Source of the DNA: Oscillospiraceae bacterium
GTDB taxonomy: Bacteria > Bacillota > Clostridia > Oscillospirales > Ruminococcaceae
Direction of reading: 5' to 3'
NCBI GenBank assembly: GCA_021199795.1
Contig: JAJQHJ010000004.1
Location: 62,001-126,000 of the forward strand
DNA length: 64,000 nucleotides
The translations under genes were made by a program, and so were the position numbers. Shown piece after piece: positions 10,316 through 18,756 of the stretch. The stretch's first letter is position 1. The number at the start of each line of letters is the position of its first letter. The notes below the pieces were generated by a model, which saw only the letters and a list, made by a program, of their open reading frames with translations, made no database searches and was not told the origin of the DNA.

Positions 10316-10807
10316 TCAATCTAATTCCAAATCGTCGTCATCGAAGAGGGTGATTTTGGCGCACTCTTCAAAGCTGATTTTTTCTTCTTGTTCGTTCTCA
10401 TCAAGAACCGTGATTCCGTCCTTGTCGTATCCGGTGAGCACCCTGAGTATCTCCTTTTCGCCGTCCTTAGGTCGGATAAAGCGGATTCTTATCGGGTCGC
10501 CTATGCAGACCTCGAAATGGTCAAGCCGCCTCAGCTCTCTCCCGAGTCCCGGGCTTGAGACCTCGAAGATGTAGGACTGCTTTATCGGGTCGACCTCGTC
10601 GAGCTTGTCGCTAAGCGGGCGGTGCAACGCCTCGCAGTCGTTCATGTCAACTCCGCCGTCCTTGTCGATGATGATTCTTAGGTACCACGAAGCACCCTCT
10701 TTTTCATACCGGACATCCCAGAGATAAAGACCAAGCTCATCGCACAACGGCTCAGCAATCTCGCGTACTTTTGCAACCGTCGGGCTGTCGGATTTAATAA
10801 CAGACAT
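10316..10807 (-). CDS. rimP: ribosome maturation factor RimP
   Basis: 30S assembly factor. The open frame extends upstream to 10834, but AAAGGGGTGAAAGT directly precedes ATG 10805-10807 (MSVIKSDSP), so that start is chosen, giving 163 aa. The family segment RIIIDKDGGVDMNDCEALHR and the EVSSPGLGRELRR motif are clear. First gene of the rimP-nusA-infB operon. Confidence 0.94.
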   Translation of the reverse strand: MSVIKSDSPTVAKVREIAEPLCDELGLYLWDVRYEKEGASWYLRIIIDKDGGVDMNDCEALHRPLSDKLDEVDPIKQSYIFEVSSPGLGRELRRLDHFEVCIGDPIRIRFIRPKDGEKEILRVLTGYDKDGITVLDENEQEEKISFEECAKITLFDDDDLELD

Positions 10808-10884
10808 ACTTTCACCCCTTTCAAGGCTATTCAAAGCAAAAGACCGGAACGAAATTCCAGCCTTTCATAAGAGTTATTAAATAT

Positions 10885-10912
10885 AGTATACCACAGATTT
10901 TCAAAATTGCAA
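10885..10912 (-). promoter_or_regulatory. predicted sigma-A promoter of the rimP-nusA-infB operon
   Basis: Minus strand: -35 TTGCAA at 10907-10912, 16-nt spacer, -10 TATACT at 10885-10890. It sits about 75 nt upstream of the rimP start in an AT-rich gap. Confidence 0.6.
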
Positions 10913-10930
10913 GAGGGAAATGAAAAAAAC

Positions 10931-11830
10931 TTAAGATTTTAAGAGGATTTCAAACTCCTCTTCCGTGCAAAACGTTGTTCCATCCTTGGAAATCGCTCCG
11001 GCGGCGGTGGTTACGGCGTATTTGAGGACGGTTTCAAGCGGCAAGTGCTTTGTCAGGGCTAAAATTGCTCCTGCAACCATGCTGTCTCCGGCTCCGGAGG
11101 TGCTCCTGACGGGCACTTTTACTGCCGGGCTCTTGTAGCACTCTTTTTTCGAGACGATGATTGCGCCGTCTGCGCCTCTTGAGACTAAGACCACCTGCAC
11201 GCCATATTCCGAAATGAGCTTCCTTGCGGCTAAGACTATATCCTCATCAGAAGAAATCTTTCCGACTATGGTTTCAAGCTCAAACTGGTTCGGCTTTATC
11301 ATGAACGGATGCGCCTTGAGCCCCTCAAGAAGCAGTTCGCCCTGAGCATCCAGGATGACTTTTTCACCTGAAATCTCCCCAAGCTGCCGGTAGATATCGC
11401 ACCCTACGCCCTTTGGGACACTTCCCGCAAGGACGACATATTCGCTCTCATGCGCCGACTCAGCCACAGCCTGCTTCAATTCGTCGATATTCCCAGGGCT
11501 GACGCAGGGGTTCGACTCGTTTATCTCAACGGTTCTTCCGATATCCGTCTCCATAATCTTTAGGTTCGTCCGAAGAGCACCAGGACATTCGGTAAATCTG
11601 CATTCGATTCCCTCGGCTTCAAGAGTTTCGGGAATAGCCTCCCCGCCGGAGAAGTTAAAGCCAAGTGCCCGGCTTCTGACGCCCAGTCTCGCAAGAGCCC
11701 TGCTTACATTGATACCTTTTCCACCGATATCCAGGCTGACCTGCTCAACCCGGTTCATGGCATCAAGATTCAATTTTCCGGTCTTCACCGTCTTGTCCAA
11801 GCAGGGACTGAGAGTTACTGTTGTTATCAT
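10931..11830 (-). CDS. PfkB-family sugar kinase, probable 1-phosphofructokinase
   Basis: PfkB/ribokinase-superfamily kinase of the 1-phosphofructokinase/tagatose-6-phosphate kinase branch. It starts with MITTVTLSPCLDKTV, has the N-terminal GGKGINVSRALARLG motif near residue 37 and the C-terminal anion-hole motif STSGAGDSMVAG near residue 250, which contains the catalytic Asp. The start overlaps the antiporter gene by 4 nt (ATGA). No PTS fructose transporter or regulator is adjacent, so the substrate is uncertain. Confidence 0.88.
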   Translation of the reverse strand: MITTVTLSPCLDKTVKTGKLNLDAMNRVEQVSLDIGGKGINVSRALARLGVRSRALGFNFSGGEAIPETLEAEGIECRFTECPGALRTNLKIMETDIGRTVEINESNPCVSPGNIDELKQAVAESAHESEYVVLAGSVPKGVGCDIYRQLGEISGEKVILDAQGELLLEGLKAHPFMIKPNQFELETIVGKISSDEDIVLAARKLISEYGVQVVLVSRGADGAIIVSKKECYKSPAVKVPVRSTSGAGDSMVAGAILALTKHLPLETVLKYAVTTAAGAISKDGTTFCTEEEFEILLKS

Positions 11831-13092
11831 GCTTTAGCCACTTTCTTCGGCTTATCGGCATCAGGGTCAATCTCCCCGGCTTTCTTGAGTGCAATCTTGG
11901 TGAGCGTAGGTCCTACGAGTTCGTAGACCATAACCGAGAAGAGGACAACGTTTCTTATAAGCGCGCCGTCCTGGAGGTTCGCAGCGGTGGTCGCCATTCC
12001 AAGTGCTACTCCGGCTTGTGGGAGAAGGGTGATGCCCAAGTACTTCTGAATCTCCGCACTGCAGCCGGTCATCTTGGTACTGGAGAACGCTCCGAAAATC
12101 TTTCCAGCTGAACGGAAGACGATGTATGTAATACCTACTAACAGTACAAGCGGCTTGGTCAGGATGCTGAGGTCAAGCTCCGCACCGGAAATTACGAAGA
12201 ACAATACGTTCAGTGCGGAAGTCCACCTGTCATCGTTCTCCATAACGCCACTCGAAAGCTCGCTGGTGTTGCAGAAGATTGCGCCTGTTATCATGCATGT
12301 GAGCAGCAGCGAGAAGCCGATCTTCACTCCGCCGACTTCAAGTTCGGTCATCGAAACAGCTGCGGCAAGAACCACGATGCCAATTGACATGGACATTCTG
12401 TTTGCCCTCGACTTGAAGAACTTCTCGAACCATCTTAGGAGCAGTCCCATCAAAACGCCAAGGATTATAGAAAGTACTATTTCAATTACCGGCTCAAGGA
12501 CGATGTTCACAACCGAGACTCTTCCCTGCTCGAGTGCATCCGCGATTCCGTATGAAACCGAGAAGAGAACCAGTCCCACTGCGTCGTCGATTGCTACTAC
12601 CATAAGCAAAAGCTTTGTCAGAGGTCCATGCGCCTTGTATTGGTTGACGACCATCAGCGTTGCCGCAGGTGCAGTTGCAGATGCGATTGCTCCAAGAGTG
12701 ATAGCTGCCGGAAGCGAAATTGCATTCGGGAAGATAAAGTGCAGAATGATAAGCCCGATGTCAACAACAATTGTCGTGACAACAGCCTGCAGAATTCCTA
12801 CAGTTATCGCCTGCTTGCCCATCGACTTGAGTTCACTTACTTTAAATTCGTTACCGATGAGGAACGCTATAAACGCCAGAGCTACCTGCGAAATAATCGA
12901 AAAGCTGTCGACCTCTTCAAGAGACGTAAAGCCCAAGCCCTCAATTCCTAAGGCACCCAGGCAGAATGGTCCTAAAAGTATACCCGTAATCAGGTAAGCC
13001 GTTACAGCCGGCAGGTGGAAGATTTTTGCCACCCTTGTCATCAAAAGCCCGCAAATCATTGCGAGTGCCAAACATATCAGAATTTCCTCCAT
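11827..13092 (-). CDS. CPA2-type cation/proton antiporter
   Basis: A 421-aa polytopic membrane protein with about 12 hydrophobic segments, resembling the transmembrane part of KefB/Na+-H+ exchangers (YLITGILLGPFCLG and VAIDDAVGLVLFS segments). It lacks a C-terminal RCK/TrkA domain. The AIDDA motif carries the acidic pair expected in the ion-binding site of this superfamily. It is followed by the kinase gene with a 4-nt overlap. Confidence 0.88.
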   Translation of the reverse strand: MEEILICLALAMICGLLMTRVAKIFHLPAVTAYLITGILLGPFCLGALGIEGLGFTSLEEVDSFSIISQVALAFIAFLIGNEFKVSELKSMGKQAITVGILQAVVTTIVVDIGLIILHFIFPNAISLPAAITLGAIASATAPAATLMVVNQYKAHGPLTKLLLMVVAIDDAVGLVLFSVSYGIADALEQGRVSVVNIVLEPVIEIVLSIILGVLMGLLLRWFEKFFKSRANRMSMSIGIVVLAAAVSMTELEVGGVKIGFSLLLTCMITGAIFCNTSELSSGVMENDDRWTSALNVLFFVISGAELDLSILTKPLVLLVGITYIVFRSAGKIFGAFSSTKMTGCSAEIQKYLGITLLPQAGVALGMATTAANLQDGALIRNVVLFSVMVYELVGPTLTKIALKKAGEIDPDADKPKKVAKA

Positions 13093-13144
13093 TTTTGACC
13101 CACTTCTTTCCCGAAAAATTACAGAGTTTTCTGATCAGTTACTA

Positions 13145-13173
13145 AGTATAGCACAATGCGCCGGCTAAATCAA
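13145..13173 (-). promoter_or_regulatory. predicted sigma-A promoter of the antiporter/kinase unit
   Basis: Minus strand: -35 TTGATT at 13168-13173, 17-nt spacer, -10 TATACT at 13145-13150, about 53 nt upstream of the antiporter start. Confidence 0.65.
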
Positions 13174-13237
13174 AGTATTTTTTGCACAATCTTATTGGGC
13201 GGGACGGGGAGGAAATTGGCGATTTGTGTGAGAATAC

Positions 13238-13274
13238 ATGTATAGCAGTTGCCCGAGGGGCAACTGCTATACAT
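13238..13274. repeat. 17-bp perfect inverted repeat
   Basis: Arms 13238-13254 and 13258-13274 are perfectly complementary around a GAG loop. On the minus strand it directly follows, and includes, the distal stop codon of the ClC frame. There is no U-tract, so it is a stable hairpin but not a standard intrinsic terminator. Confidence 0.8.
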
Positions 13275-13461
13275 CCACAGCTCTCCGTGATTCTATCTTC
13301 TGCTCTCCGACTATGGCGTAGAGCTCCTCTTTTGTTGCGCTGTTGTCATAGGTCATGTATCTGACGTGGAGGATGTCGCCCTCCCTCAGGGTGTTGTCGC
13401 CATGGCTGTCTACCTCGGCACCGGCGAGTTCGCCGTGCTTGACTGAAAGGACGAACAGGTT
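13267..13461 (-). pseudogene. C-terminal TrkA-C-like tail of the ClC gene, behind an in-frame amber codon
   Basis: Directly after the TAG at 13462-13464, and in the same frame, 64 further codons run to a second TAG at 13267-13269. They begin NLFVLSVKHGELAGAEVD and continue through GDILHVRYMTYD, which matches the TrkA-C/RCK-C-like domain found at the end of some bacterial ClC proteins. There is no start codon or ribosome binding site of its own. It is therefore the detached end of the channel gene, either lost by a nonsense mutation or reached by readthrough. Confidence 0.75.
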
Positions 13462-14871
13462 CTAAGGCCAGAATATATCTCTTATCTGCTTTCCGACGGC
13501 GAAAGTGTTCTTACCGACGGTCACGAACGTGTCGATGACCTTTGGAACCTTGCCGTAATTAATTTCGCGGATTCTTCCTGAGACAACCTCTTCATTGATG
13601 GATTCTGCGCCGAATGCTTCTGTTACTATATAGGAAAGAGCCGCCGCGAGTATCACCGGCAGAATGTTTCCAGAGCAACCTAAAGCTTCGATAGAGAAGA
13701 CCATAGCCGTAAGCGGGCACTTCATCATGCCTGAAATTCCGGCGGTAATTCCCAAAACAACAATAGTGCTGTAATAGTCCGCACTGATAAGTCCTGCACC
13801 AATCGTCACCTTGGCAACGAGCGATGCGACGAGCGCGCTCAGGGCAATTATCGGGACGAACATACCGCCGTTGATGCCGGTGTTGTTCGCCGCAAGCAGC
13901 ATAGTTGCGCGGTATAAAAGGATTGCGAGGATGATATACCAGATCACATTCCCCTCAAGCAGACTGTCGACGAGGTCGTGACCGGTCGAAATGAAGTCAT
14001 AGGAAATGAGTCCGAATGCAAATGTTAGCATGAAGACGATGAATATCTTGAGCCGTAAGCTCATCCCGGAAAGCGTCTCGCCGATGAATCTTCTCATCAC
14101 CATGAAGTAGCGCAGGAATATGACTGACATAAGCCCAACGACTATTGCGCAGATTGCGATAACACCGAGCTGACCGAGCCCGAGCTCTTTGACGTATTCT
14201 GAGGTTCCCGGGAACATATCCGCATCCATTCCTAGAAGCGGGCACATCCAGCGGACGGTGATTGAGGAGAACATTACAGACGAAAAAGCCGTCATAATTA
14301 TCATCGGGCTGATTCTCTGGTGTGCCTCCTCGATTGCAAACATGATTCCAGCAATGGGCGCATTGGTCGCTGCAGTGAAGCCGGCGCAGGCTCCGCCGGT
14401 CATGACGTATCTGTCCCAAGCCTGGTTCTTCCCGGCAAGGGTTTTGACGGTGCCGCGTCCGATTGCAGTACCTATCTGGACGCTCGGTCCCTCGCTTCCA
14501 AGAGGAACTCCGACAAAGAAAGTCGACAGCGACGCGAGGGTGACTCCGATAAGATTCTTAATCCAGTTGAACCGGATTCCACCGCGGAGGATTCCAATAG
14601 CCGTCGGAATTCCGCCGCCTTTCAGGTTCGGCGTCTGCTTGTAGACGTAAGCGAGAATTGCCGCCATGCCGCCCAATATAAGTACAGCAGGAATCACCAG
14701 CACCGGTCTGTTCCGGACAACCGAGTAGACATTTTCGGACAGATTTATGACCTTGGTAGCCGCAAACCTATATAAAACGATAAATCCACCCGTAATGGTG
14801 CCAGCAATAAAGCTGAATATAAGTGCCGGCAAGGCGATATTTTTGACGTAATTTAAATTGCGTTTGAACAT
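13462..14871 (-). CDS. ClC-family chloride channel/transporter (ends at an amber codon)
   Basis: Voltage-gated-type chloride channel or Cl-/H+ exchanger of 469 aa with about 12 membrane helices. The selectivity-filter motifs are visible: KGGGIPT (84-90, GSGIP type), GSEGP (125-129, with the gating glutamate) and GGMFVP near residue 325. The frame ends ..IRDIFWP at TAG 13462-13464, but homologous C-terminal sequence continues in frame to 13267. The membrane part is complete, so the short form could still work without the regulatory tail. Confidence 0.9.
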   Translation of the reverse strand: MFKRNLNYVKNIALPALIFSFIAGTITGGFIVLYRFAATKVINLSENVYSVVRNRPVLVIPAVLILGGMAAILAYVYKQTPNLKGGGIPTAIGILRGGIRFNWIKNLIGVTLASLSTFFVGVPLGSEGPSVQIGTAIGRGTVKTLAGKNQAWDRYVMTGGACAGFTAATNAPIAGIMFAIEEAHQRISPMIIMTAFSSVMFSSITVRWMCPLLGMDADMFPGTSEYVKELGLGQLGVIAICAIVVGLMSVIFLRYFMVMRRFIGETLSGMSLRLKIFIVFMLTFAFGLISYDFISTGHDLVDSLLEGNVIWYIILAILLYRATMLLAANNTGINGGMFVPIIALSALVASLVAKVTIGAGLISADYYSTIVVLGITAGISGMMKCPLTAMVFSIEALGCSGNILPVILAAALSYIVTEAFGAESINEEVVSGRIREINYGKVPKVIDTFVTVGKNTFAVGKQIRDIFWP

Positions 14872-14888
14872 TTTTGACCCCTAAAACC

Positions 14889-15740
14889 CTATTTTTTAAA
14901 GAACAGAACCCCTAGACAATTCGGTCCACAGTGGCAGGAAACGGTGCAGCCGGCATAAGTTTCTAAGATATTTTCATCCTCAAACGGCTGGAGTTCCTTG
15001 ACAAGCGATCGCACCTTGGCGACAATATCATCTGGAACGTGCGAATGGGTGATGAAAATCCTCGAGGTGTCGATGTCGTCTCTGCCCTCAAGCCTGCCGC
15101 GGACATAGTCGAGAATAGATTTTTCCATCGCGCCGCGGTACTTCTTTCCAACAATCATTGTACCCTCGGAAACGACAATTTCCGGTCTTAATTTCAGAAG
15201 ATTTGCCCCGAACGCGACAACTCCGCTGCATCTTCCGCCCTTTTGGAGATAGTCAAGAGTCTGCAAAACGAAGCTCACATCGAGCTTCTCTTTCATTTCG
15301 TTCAGCTTATCGGCAATTTCGGAAGCGGAAAGCCCCTCGTTTGCCATCTCCCTTGCCTTGATTGCAAGGTGACCGGAACCGGTCGAGAGGTTCCTTGAAT
15401 CGATCGGGTAGACATGCCCGAGCTCTTCCGAGGCAATGCAGGCGTTCTGATAGCAGGAGGAGAACTCGCTTGAGATATTGATGTGGACAATCTCGCAGCC
15501 CTCGTCGACATAAGGCTTAAAAACGTCCTCATACTCGGAGACCGATACGGCTGATGTCTTCGGCAGAACTCCGGTATTCCCGACGTAGTCGAAAATCTCG
15601 AGCGGCGTGACATCCACTCCATCCCGCCTCATTTCCTCGCCAAGGATAGTCCCCAGCGGCACAGGTCTTATTTCATACTTCTCATAAAGCTCCGGACTCA
15701 GGTCACATGTCGAGTCGCAGGTTATGATTATTTTGCTCAT
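14889..15740 (-). CDS. DegV-family fatty-acid-binding protein
   Basis: DegV/FakB family: binds a fatty acid and presents it to the kinase FakA. ATG 15738-15740 (MSKIIITCDSTCDLSPELY) is chosen because AAAGGAG lies just upstream; the frame could extend further but without a ribosome site. The protein is about 283 aa and has the FQNACIASEEL-type region (as SCYQNACIASEEL) and a C-terminal glycine/cysteine-rich end. No fakA is nearby. Confidence 0.9.
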   Translation of the reverse strand: MSKIIITCDSTCDLSPELYEKYEIRPVPLGTILGEEMRRDGVDVTPLEIFDYVGNTGVLPKTSAVSVSEYEDVFKPYVDEGCEIVHINISSEFSSCYQNACIASEELGHVYPIDSRNLSTGSGHLAIKAREMANEGLSASEIADKLNEMKEKLDVSFVLQTLDYLQKGGRCSGVVAFGANLLKLRPEIVVSEGTMIVGKKYRGAMEKSILDYVRGRLEGRDDIDTSRIFITHSHVPDDIVAKVRSLVKELQPFEDENILETYAGCTVSCHCGPNCLGVLFFKK

Positions 15741-15784
15741 GTAAGTTACTCCTTTCAGATTATTGTTAATTATCGTACAAACCG

Positions 15785-15830
15785 AGAGTTTGCGAAGCAA
15801 ATCTCTCTAAGTTCGACGCAGTCGAACTTA
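15785..15830. repeat. partial dispersed repeat (two small hairpins)
   Basis: Two adjacent small palindromes (one built on TGCGAAGCA, one on AAGTTCGAC/GTCGAACTT) that match the inner part of the repeats at 23679-23760 and 46492-46572. It lies between the CotH-like gene and degV and reaches the last codon of the CotH-like gene. Confidence 0.55.
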
Positions 15831-18299
15831 TCGCCACCTGCTCGGCAGCTCCGCCTCTATAATCCTCTCTTTCGGATAGGGCGTGAACTGGACATAGCTG
15901 TCCGAGAGGTTATCATACTTGAGTGCCGAATTCTTCGCGGCGTCTCTTAGATAGACCTCCGAAATCACTTCGCCGGTGGAGCTTGTCAGGGTTACCGTCT
16001 CGAATTCACTCAGGTTGAATGACAGCTGAACCAGCCCGACTGCATCGTCCCGGAGATAATTCTCGCAGACGATCTTCTTCTCCTCGCCCGAAGCAAGGGT
16101 GCCGGAAGTTATCGTGTAGGCATAAGTGCCGTCGGAAATGGTCAGCCCGGCAAGGGAAACAGTCTCATCGCCGTAGTTCTTTATAGTTATATAGTCCTGG
16201 TAGCTGCCCTTGTAGCAGACTTCCGAAATCTTGAGCCCGGCAGTGTCGCAGCTGCAAACAAGGCTGATTTTTATATTGCTGCCGTAAATTTCGCTTGAAA
16301 CTTCGACAACCTCGTCGTAAATCTTCTCACCGTTAATCTCCCAGTACTCAAATTTGTAGCCGTCGACCACCTGGCAGTTAAGGGTCTGGGACGTCCCGGC
16401 GAAGTAGTATCCGCTCAGGATGTATTCGTCGCCAGGGTCAATCCGGGCGGTGCTGTAGGTGATTTCGGCGTAGTCGGAGGTCGTGATTCTGACGAAATAG
16501 GTGTCCTCATATTCAGGGAAGACGGAAGTGATCTGCCTCTTGGCGGAGTAGGGTCTACCCTCGATCCACTCTTTTGCACTCTCAAGCTCGCTAGAAATGC
16601 TCCATGTGGAGGTGGTCCCGGCGTTTCCGGCTTCGACAATTTCGTGGAGTCGCTCGGTGTTGAGGGCATCCAGCTCATCCGAGACCTTGTCCGAATCGCA
16701 GTACCAGTTCATGATGTCACACATAATATTGACGAACCGTTCCCTAATATCGTCTCGCTTGCAGAGGGCGATGAGCAGGTCGCTCCTCGTATACTTCTCG
16801 CCCTCGTCGTGGACGTCGTCATACCAGTCCTCCGGCATCAGCCCGAAATAGGTCTCGTCGAACAGGCCGGAGATATTCGAGTCAAAGAAGCTCGACCCAT
16901 AGAGTCCCAAGGCGAAGTCACTGTCATAGATGAGGAACCGCCACCTGCCGTCGAAGACGTCTTCCTCACTCGAAAGGCTCGTATCCCCCGAGACAAATCT
17001 ATACACTTTGTAATTATTATTCGGCCAGTCGCCGTTGCCAACATAGGCGCAAATGGCGTAGTAGGTCAGCATGTTGTCTATATCAACGAGTTCTGCGAAC
17101 TCGGAAAAGATTTCATCGTTAGTGAGATCCTTGTATGCATATGCCTGAACCGTTTCCCAGTCGCTCTTAGCTTCCTCATACCGGTTGTCATTATTACCAT
17201 CTGTAATCATATACTCGCAGCCCTCGAGTATGTCCCAGGTGCCGCTTTCAACTGCGTACTGGTGGTCGAGCCAGTCCTCAGAATAGGTGTCCTGAACCCA
17301 GGCGAAGCCGTAGTATTCGCCGTTGAGGAAAACCGCCGCAGCACGGCAGTTCTTGGCGTCAAGTCCGGCATCCGAAGCAAGTGAAGAGATAACCTCATCC
17401 CGCTCAAACAGGTAGCCGTTGTCATTTCCCCCTGCGCGGAGGGAAATCTTGTTATAGGACTTTATCTTGTCGCCGTTCACGTCGGTTTCGTCGGTGAAAA
17501 ATTCATAGCGGAACCTGTCGTTCTCCGAATCATATTCTTCCCGGGCGAACAGCCTTATGTTTTTCTGGCTGTTTGAGCGCGACCAGCCGCCGTAGATCCT
17601 CAGCCCGCAAGCCTGGGAAATGACGCAGGTGCCGTCGTACTCATAGACCTCGACATAGGCGGGGCGTTCGCCCTCCATTCCGCTCTGGTTCCAGTTGGCG
17701 GGATCTGTCGGCTCAATGTCGCCCTCGGGGTTGGTGGCGAGGTAGTCATCCCGCATCTTTCCTGCGATGAAAATTCCGTCCTCGTAGTTATATAAATAGT
17801 CCGGGTCGATCGAAATCGAGAAGACGAGGCAGTCAAACCTCTCGTCGATGTTGGCTCCCAAAAAATAGCTCCGGGTGACAGTCTCCGAACAGCTCCCGTC
17901 AGAATAGACTGCGCAGGCTCTGATTGTATAGAGGATGCACTCCTCGCTGTCCTTGACGCTTAAAGTTATCCCACCCAAATAACTCTCCCCGGAAGTCTCG
18001 GGCTCGGAACCGTCGGTTGTGTACAAAATGTCCGTGACCTCAAGGTTTCCGGAAGCCGCCGCACTTAGGTAGAGGTGCTGGGTGCTCGAATAGAACCCGC
18101 AGTCGATCGAGAACCGAACCGGCTCCTGGTCGGTCGACCCGACAGAATCGGAAACCAGCGAGGAAACCGTTATCTCCGAAGCATGAAAGCTCACCCAGTT
18201 CTGCGCGAGGATGGTCACGAAAATCAAGACCGCCAGGCAAACCGCCACCACCGCCGTGAGAATCACCTTGTATTTAATTTTAGATCTACGTTCGTTCAT
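15828..18299 (-). CDS. membrane-anchored CotH-kinase-domain surface protein
   Basis: An 823-aa protein with an N-terminal membrane anchor (about residues 10-32). An Fn3-like chitobiase C-terminal domain follows (ILYTTDGSEPETSG), then a CotH kinase-like domain (KISLRAGGNDNG, FLNGEYYGFAWVQD, and FLIYDSDFALG, whose DxDxxxG matches the CotH metal-binding pattern), and a C-terminal lamin-tail-like domain (LKISEVCYKGSYQDYITIKNYG). CotH proteins include protein kinases that act on spore coats, but non-sporulation members on cell surfaces or cellulosomes exist. CTGGAGATAAC precedes the ATG. Confidence 0.85.
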   Translation of the reverse strand: MNERRSKIKYKVILTAVVAVCLAVLIFVTILAQNWVSFHASEITVSSLVSDSVGSTDQEPVRFSIDCGFYSSTQHLYLSAAASGNLEVTDILYTTDGSEPETSGESYLGGITLSVKDSEECILYTIRACAVYSDGSCSETVTRSYFLGANIDERFDCLVFSISIDPDYLYNYEDGIFIAGKMRDDYLATNPEGDIEPTDPANWNQSGMEGERPAYVEVYEYDGTCVISQACGLRIYGGWSRSNSQKNIRLFAREEYDSENDRFRYEFFTDETDVNGDKIKSYNKISLRAGGNDNGYLFERDEVISSLASDAGLDAKNCRAAAVFLNGEYYGFAWVQDTYSEDWLDHQYAVESGTWDILEGCEYMITDGNNDNRYEEAKSDWETVQAYAYKDLTNDEIFSEFAELVDIDNMLTYYAICAYVGNGDWPNNNYKVYRFVSGDTSLSSEEDVFDGRWRFLIYDSDFALGLYGSSFFDSNISGLFDETYFGLMPEDWYDDVHDEGEKYTRSDLLIALCKRDDIRERFVNIMCDIMNWYCDSDKVSDELDALNTERLHEIVEAGNAGTTSTWSISSELESAKEWIEGRPYSAKRQITSVFPEYEDTYFVRITTSDYAEITYSTARIDPGDEYILSGYYFAGTSQTLNCQVVDGYKFEYWEINGEKIYDEVVEVSSEIYGSNIKISLVCSCDTAGLKISEVCYKGSYQDYITIKNYGDETVSLAGLTISDGTYAYTITSGTLASGEEKKIVCENYLRDDAVGLVQLSFNLSEFETVTLTSSTGEVISEVYLRDAAKNSALKYDNLSDSYVQFTPYPKERIIEAELPSRWR

Positions 18300-18334
18300 G
18301 TTATCTCCAGTAAAACTCGCACTAAAACAAAAAA

Positions 18335-18362
18335 CTGCTACCTTATATGATAGCAGATTTGA
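18335..18362 (-). terminator. intrinsic terminator upstream of the CotH-like gene
   Basis: Minus-strand hairpin CTGCTA...TAGCAG (18335-18356) followed by TTTTTTGTTTT. It would stop the minus-strand transcript of the first toxin cassette before the CotH-like gene, or act as a leader terminator for that gene. Confidence 0.65.
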
Positions 18363-18424
18363 GGGGAAAAGTAAAGCCCGAAAAAACTATTGACAAACGC
18401 GCGGGGATGGGGTATAATAATAGC

Positions 18425-18525
18425 AAGAGGGACGTTACTGCTGCTACAGTGACGACGCAACCTCTGAAAAACAAATAGTTGCGGATTGGTCGTTACTTTA
18501 ACTTAGGTAGCGGCTATTTCTTTTT
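18425..18525 (+). ncRNA. predicted antisense antitoxin RNA of cassette A
   Basis: Promoter TTGACA 18390-18395, 17-nt spacer, TATAAT 18413-18418. The RNA carries the hairpin CGTTACTG/CAGTGACG and ends with a hairpin CGTTAC...GTAGCG followed by GCTATTTCTTTTT. It overlaps the 3' end of toxin A on the opposite strand. Confidence 0.75.
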
Positions 18526-18603
18526 GTCGATACGGTGATCGAGCAAGCCGAAAATAACAACGGCAAGTAGCTCAAGGAGCTGTAAAACTTCTGAGACTGA
18601 CAC
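18514..18603 (-). CDS. small hydrophobic peptide, type I toxin-like (cassette A)
   Basis: A 29-residue peptide from GTG 18601-18603: SVSEVLQLLELLAVVIFGLL, then a short polar end closing in KKK. GGGAGGGGGTG lies just upstream. Promoter on the minus strand: TTGACA 18684-18689, 17 nt, TATAAT 18661-18666. A single membrane helix with a basic tail resembles the putative holin-like / TxpA-type toxins of Firmicutes. The leader has CCTCC pairing with the GGAGG of the ribosome site. Its closest relative is cassette F. Confidence 0.8.
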   Translation of the reverse strand: MSVSEVLQLLELLAVVIFGLLDHRIDKKK

Positions 18604-18756
18604 TCTATCACCCCCTCCCTGTGAAGTTCGGAGGCTATACGTCACCCTCTTGCTATCGGCATTATAACATATATTAAGCTCAATGTCAACACAGAAGTTC
18701 TTCTGAAAATAAAAAAGTCTGTTGACAAGACAGGCTAGATGTGGTATAATATAGGT

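Noticed and set aside
10808-10834. Longer rimP start
   Set aside because: The nine extra codons have no ribosome site and include the AAAGGGGTG that serves the internal ATG.
12074-12997. Long plus-strand frame of 307 aa
   Set aside because: Antisense shadow of the antiporter gene, low-complexity Ser/Thr-rich translation, no ribosome site.
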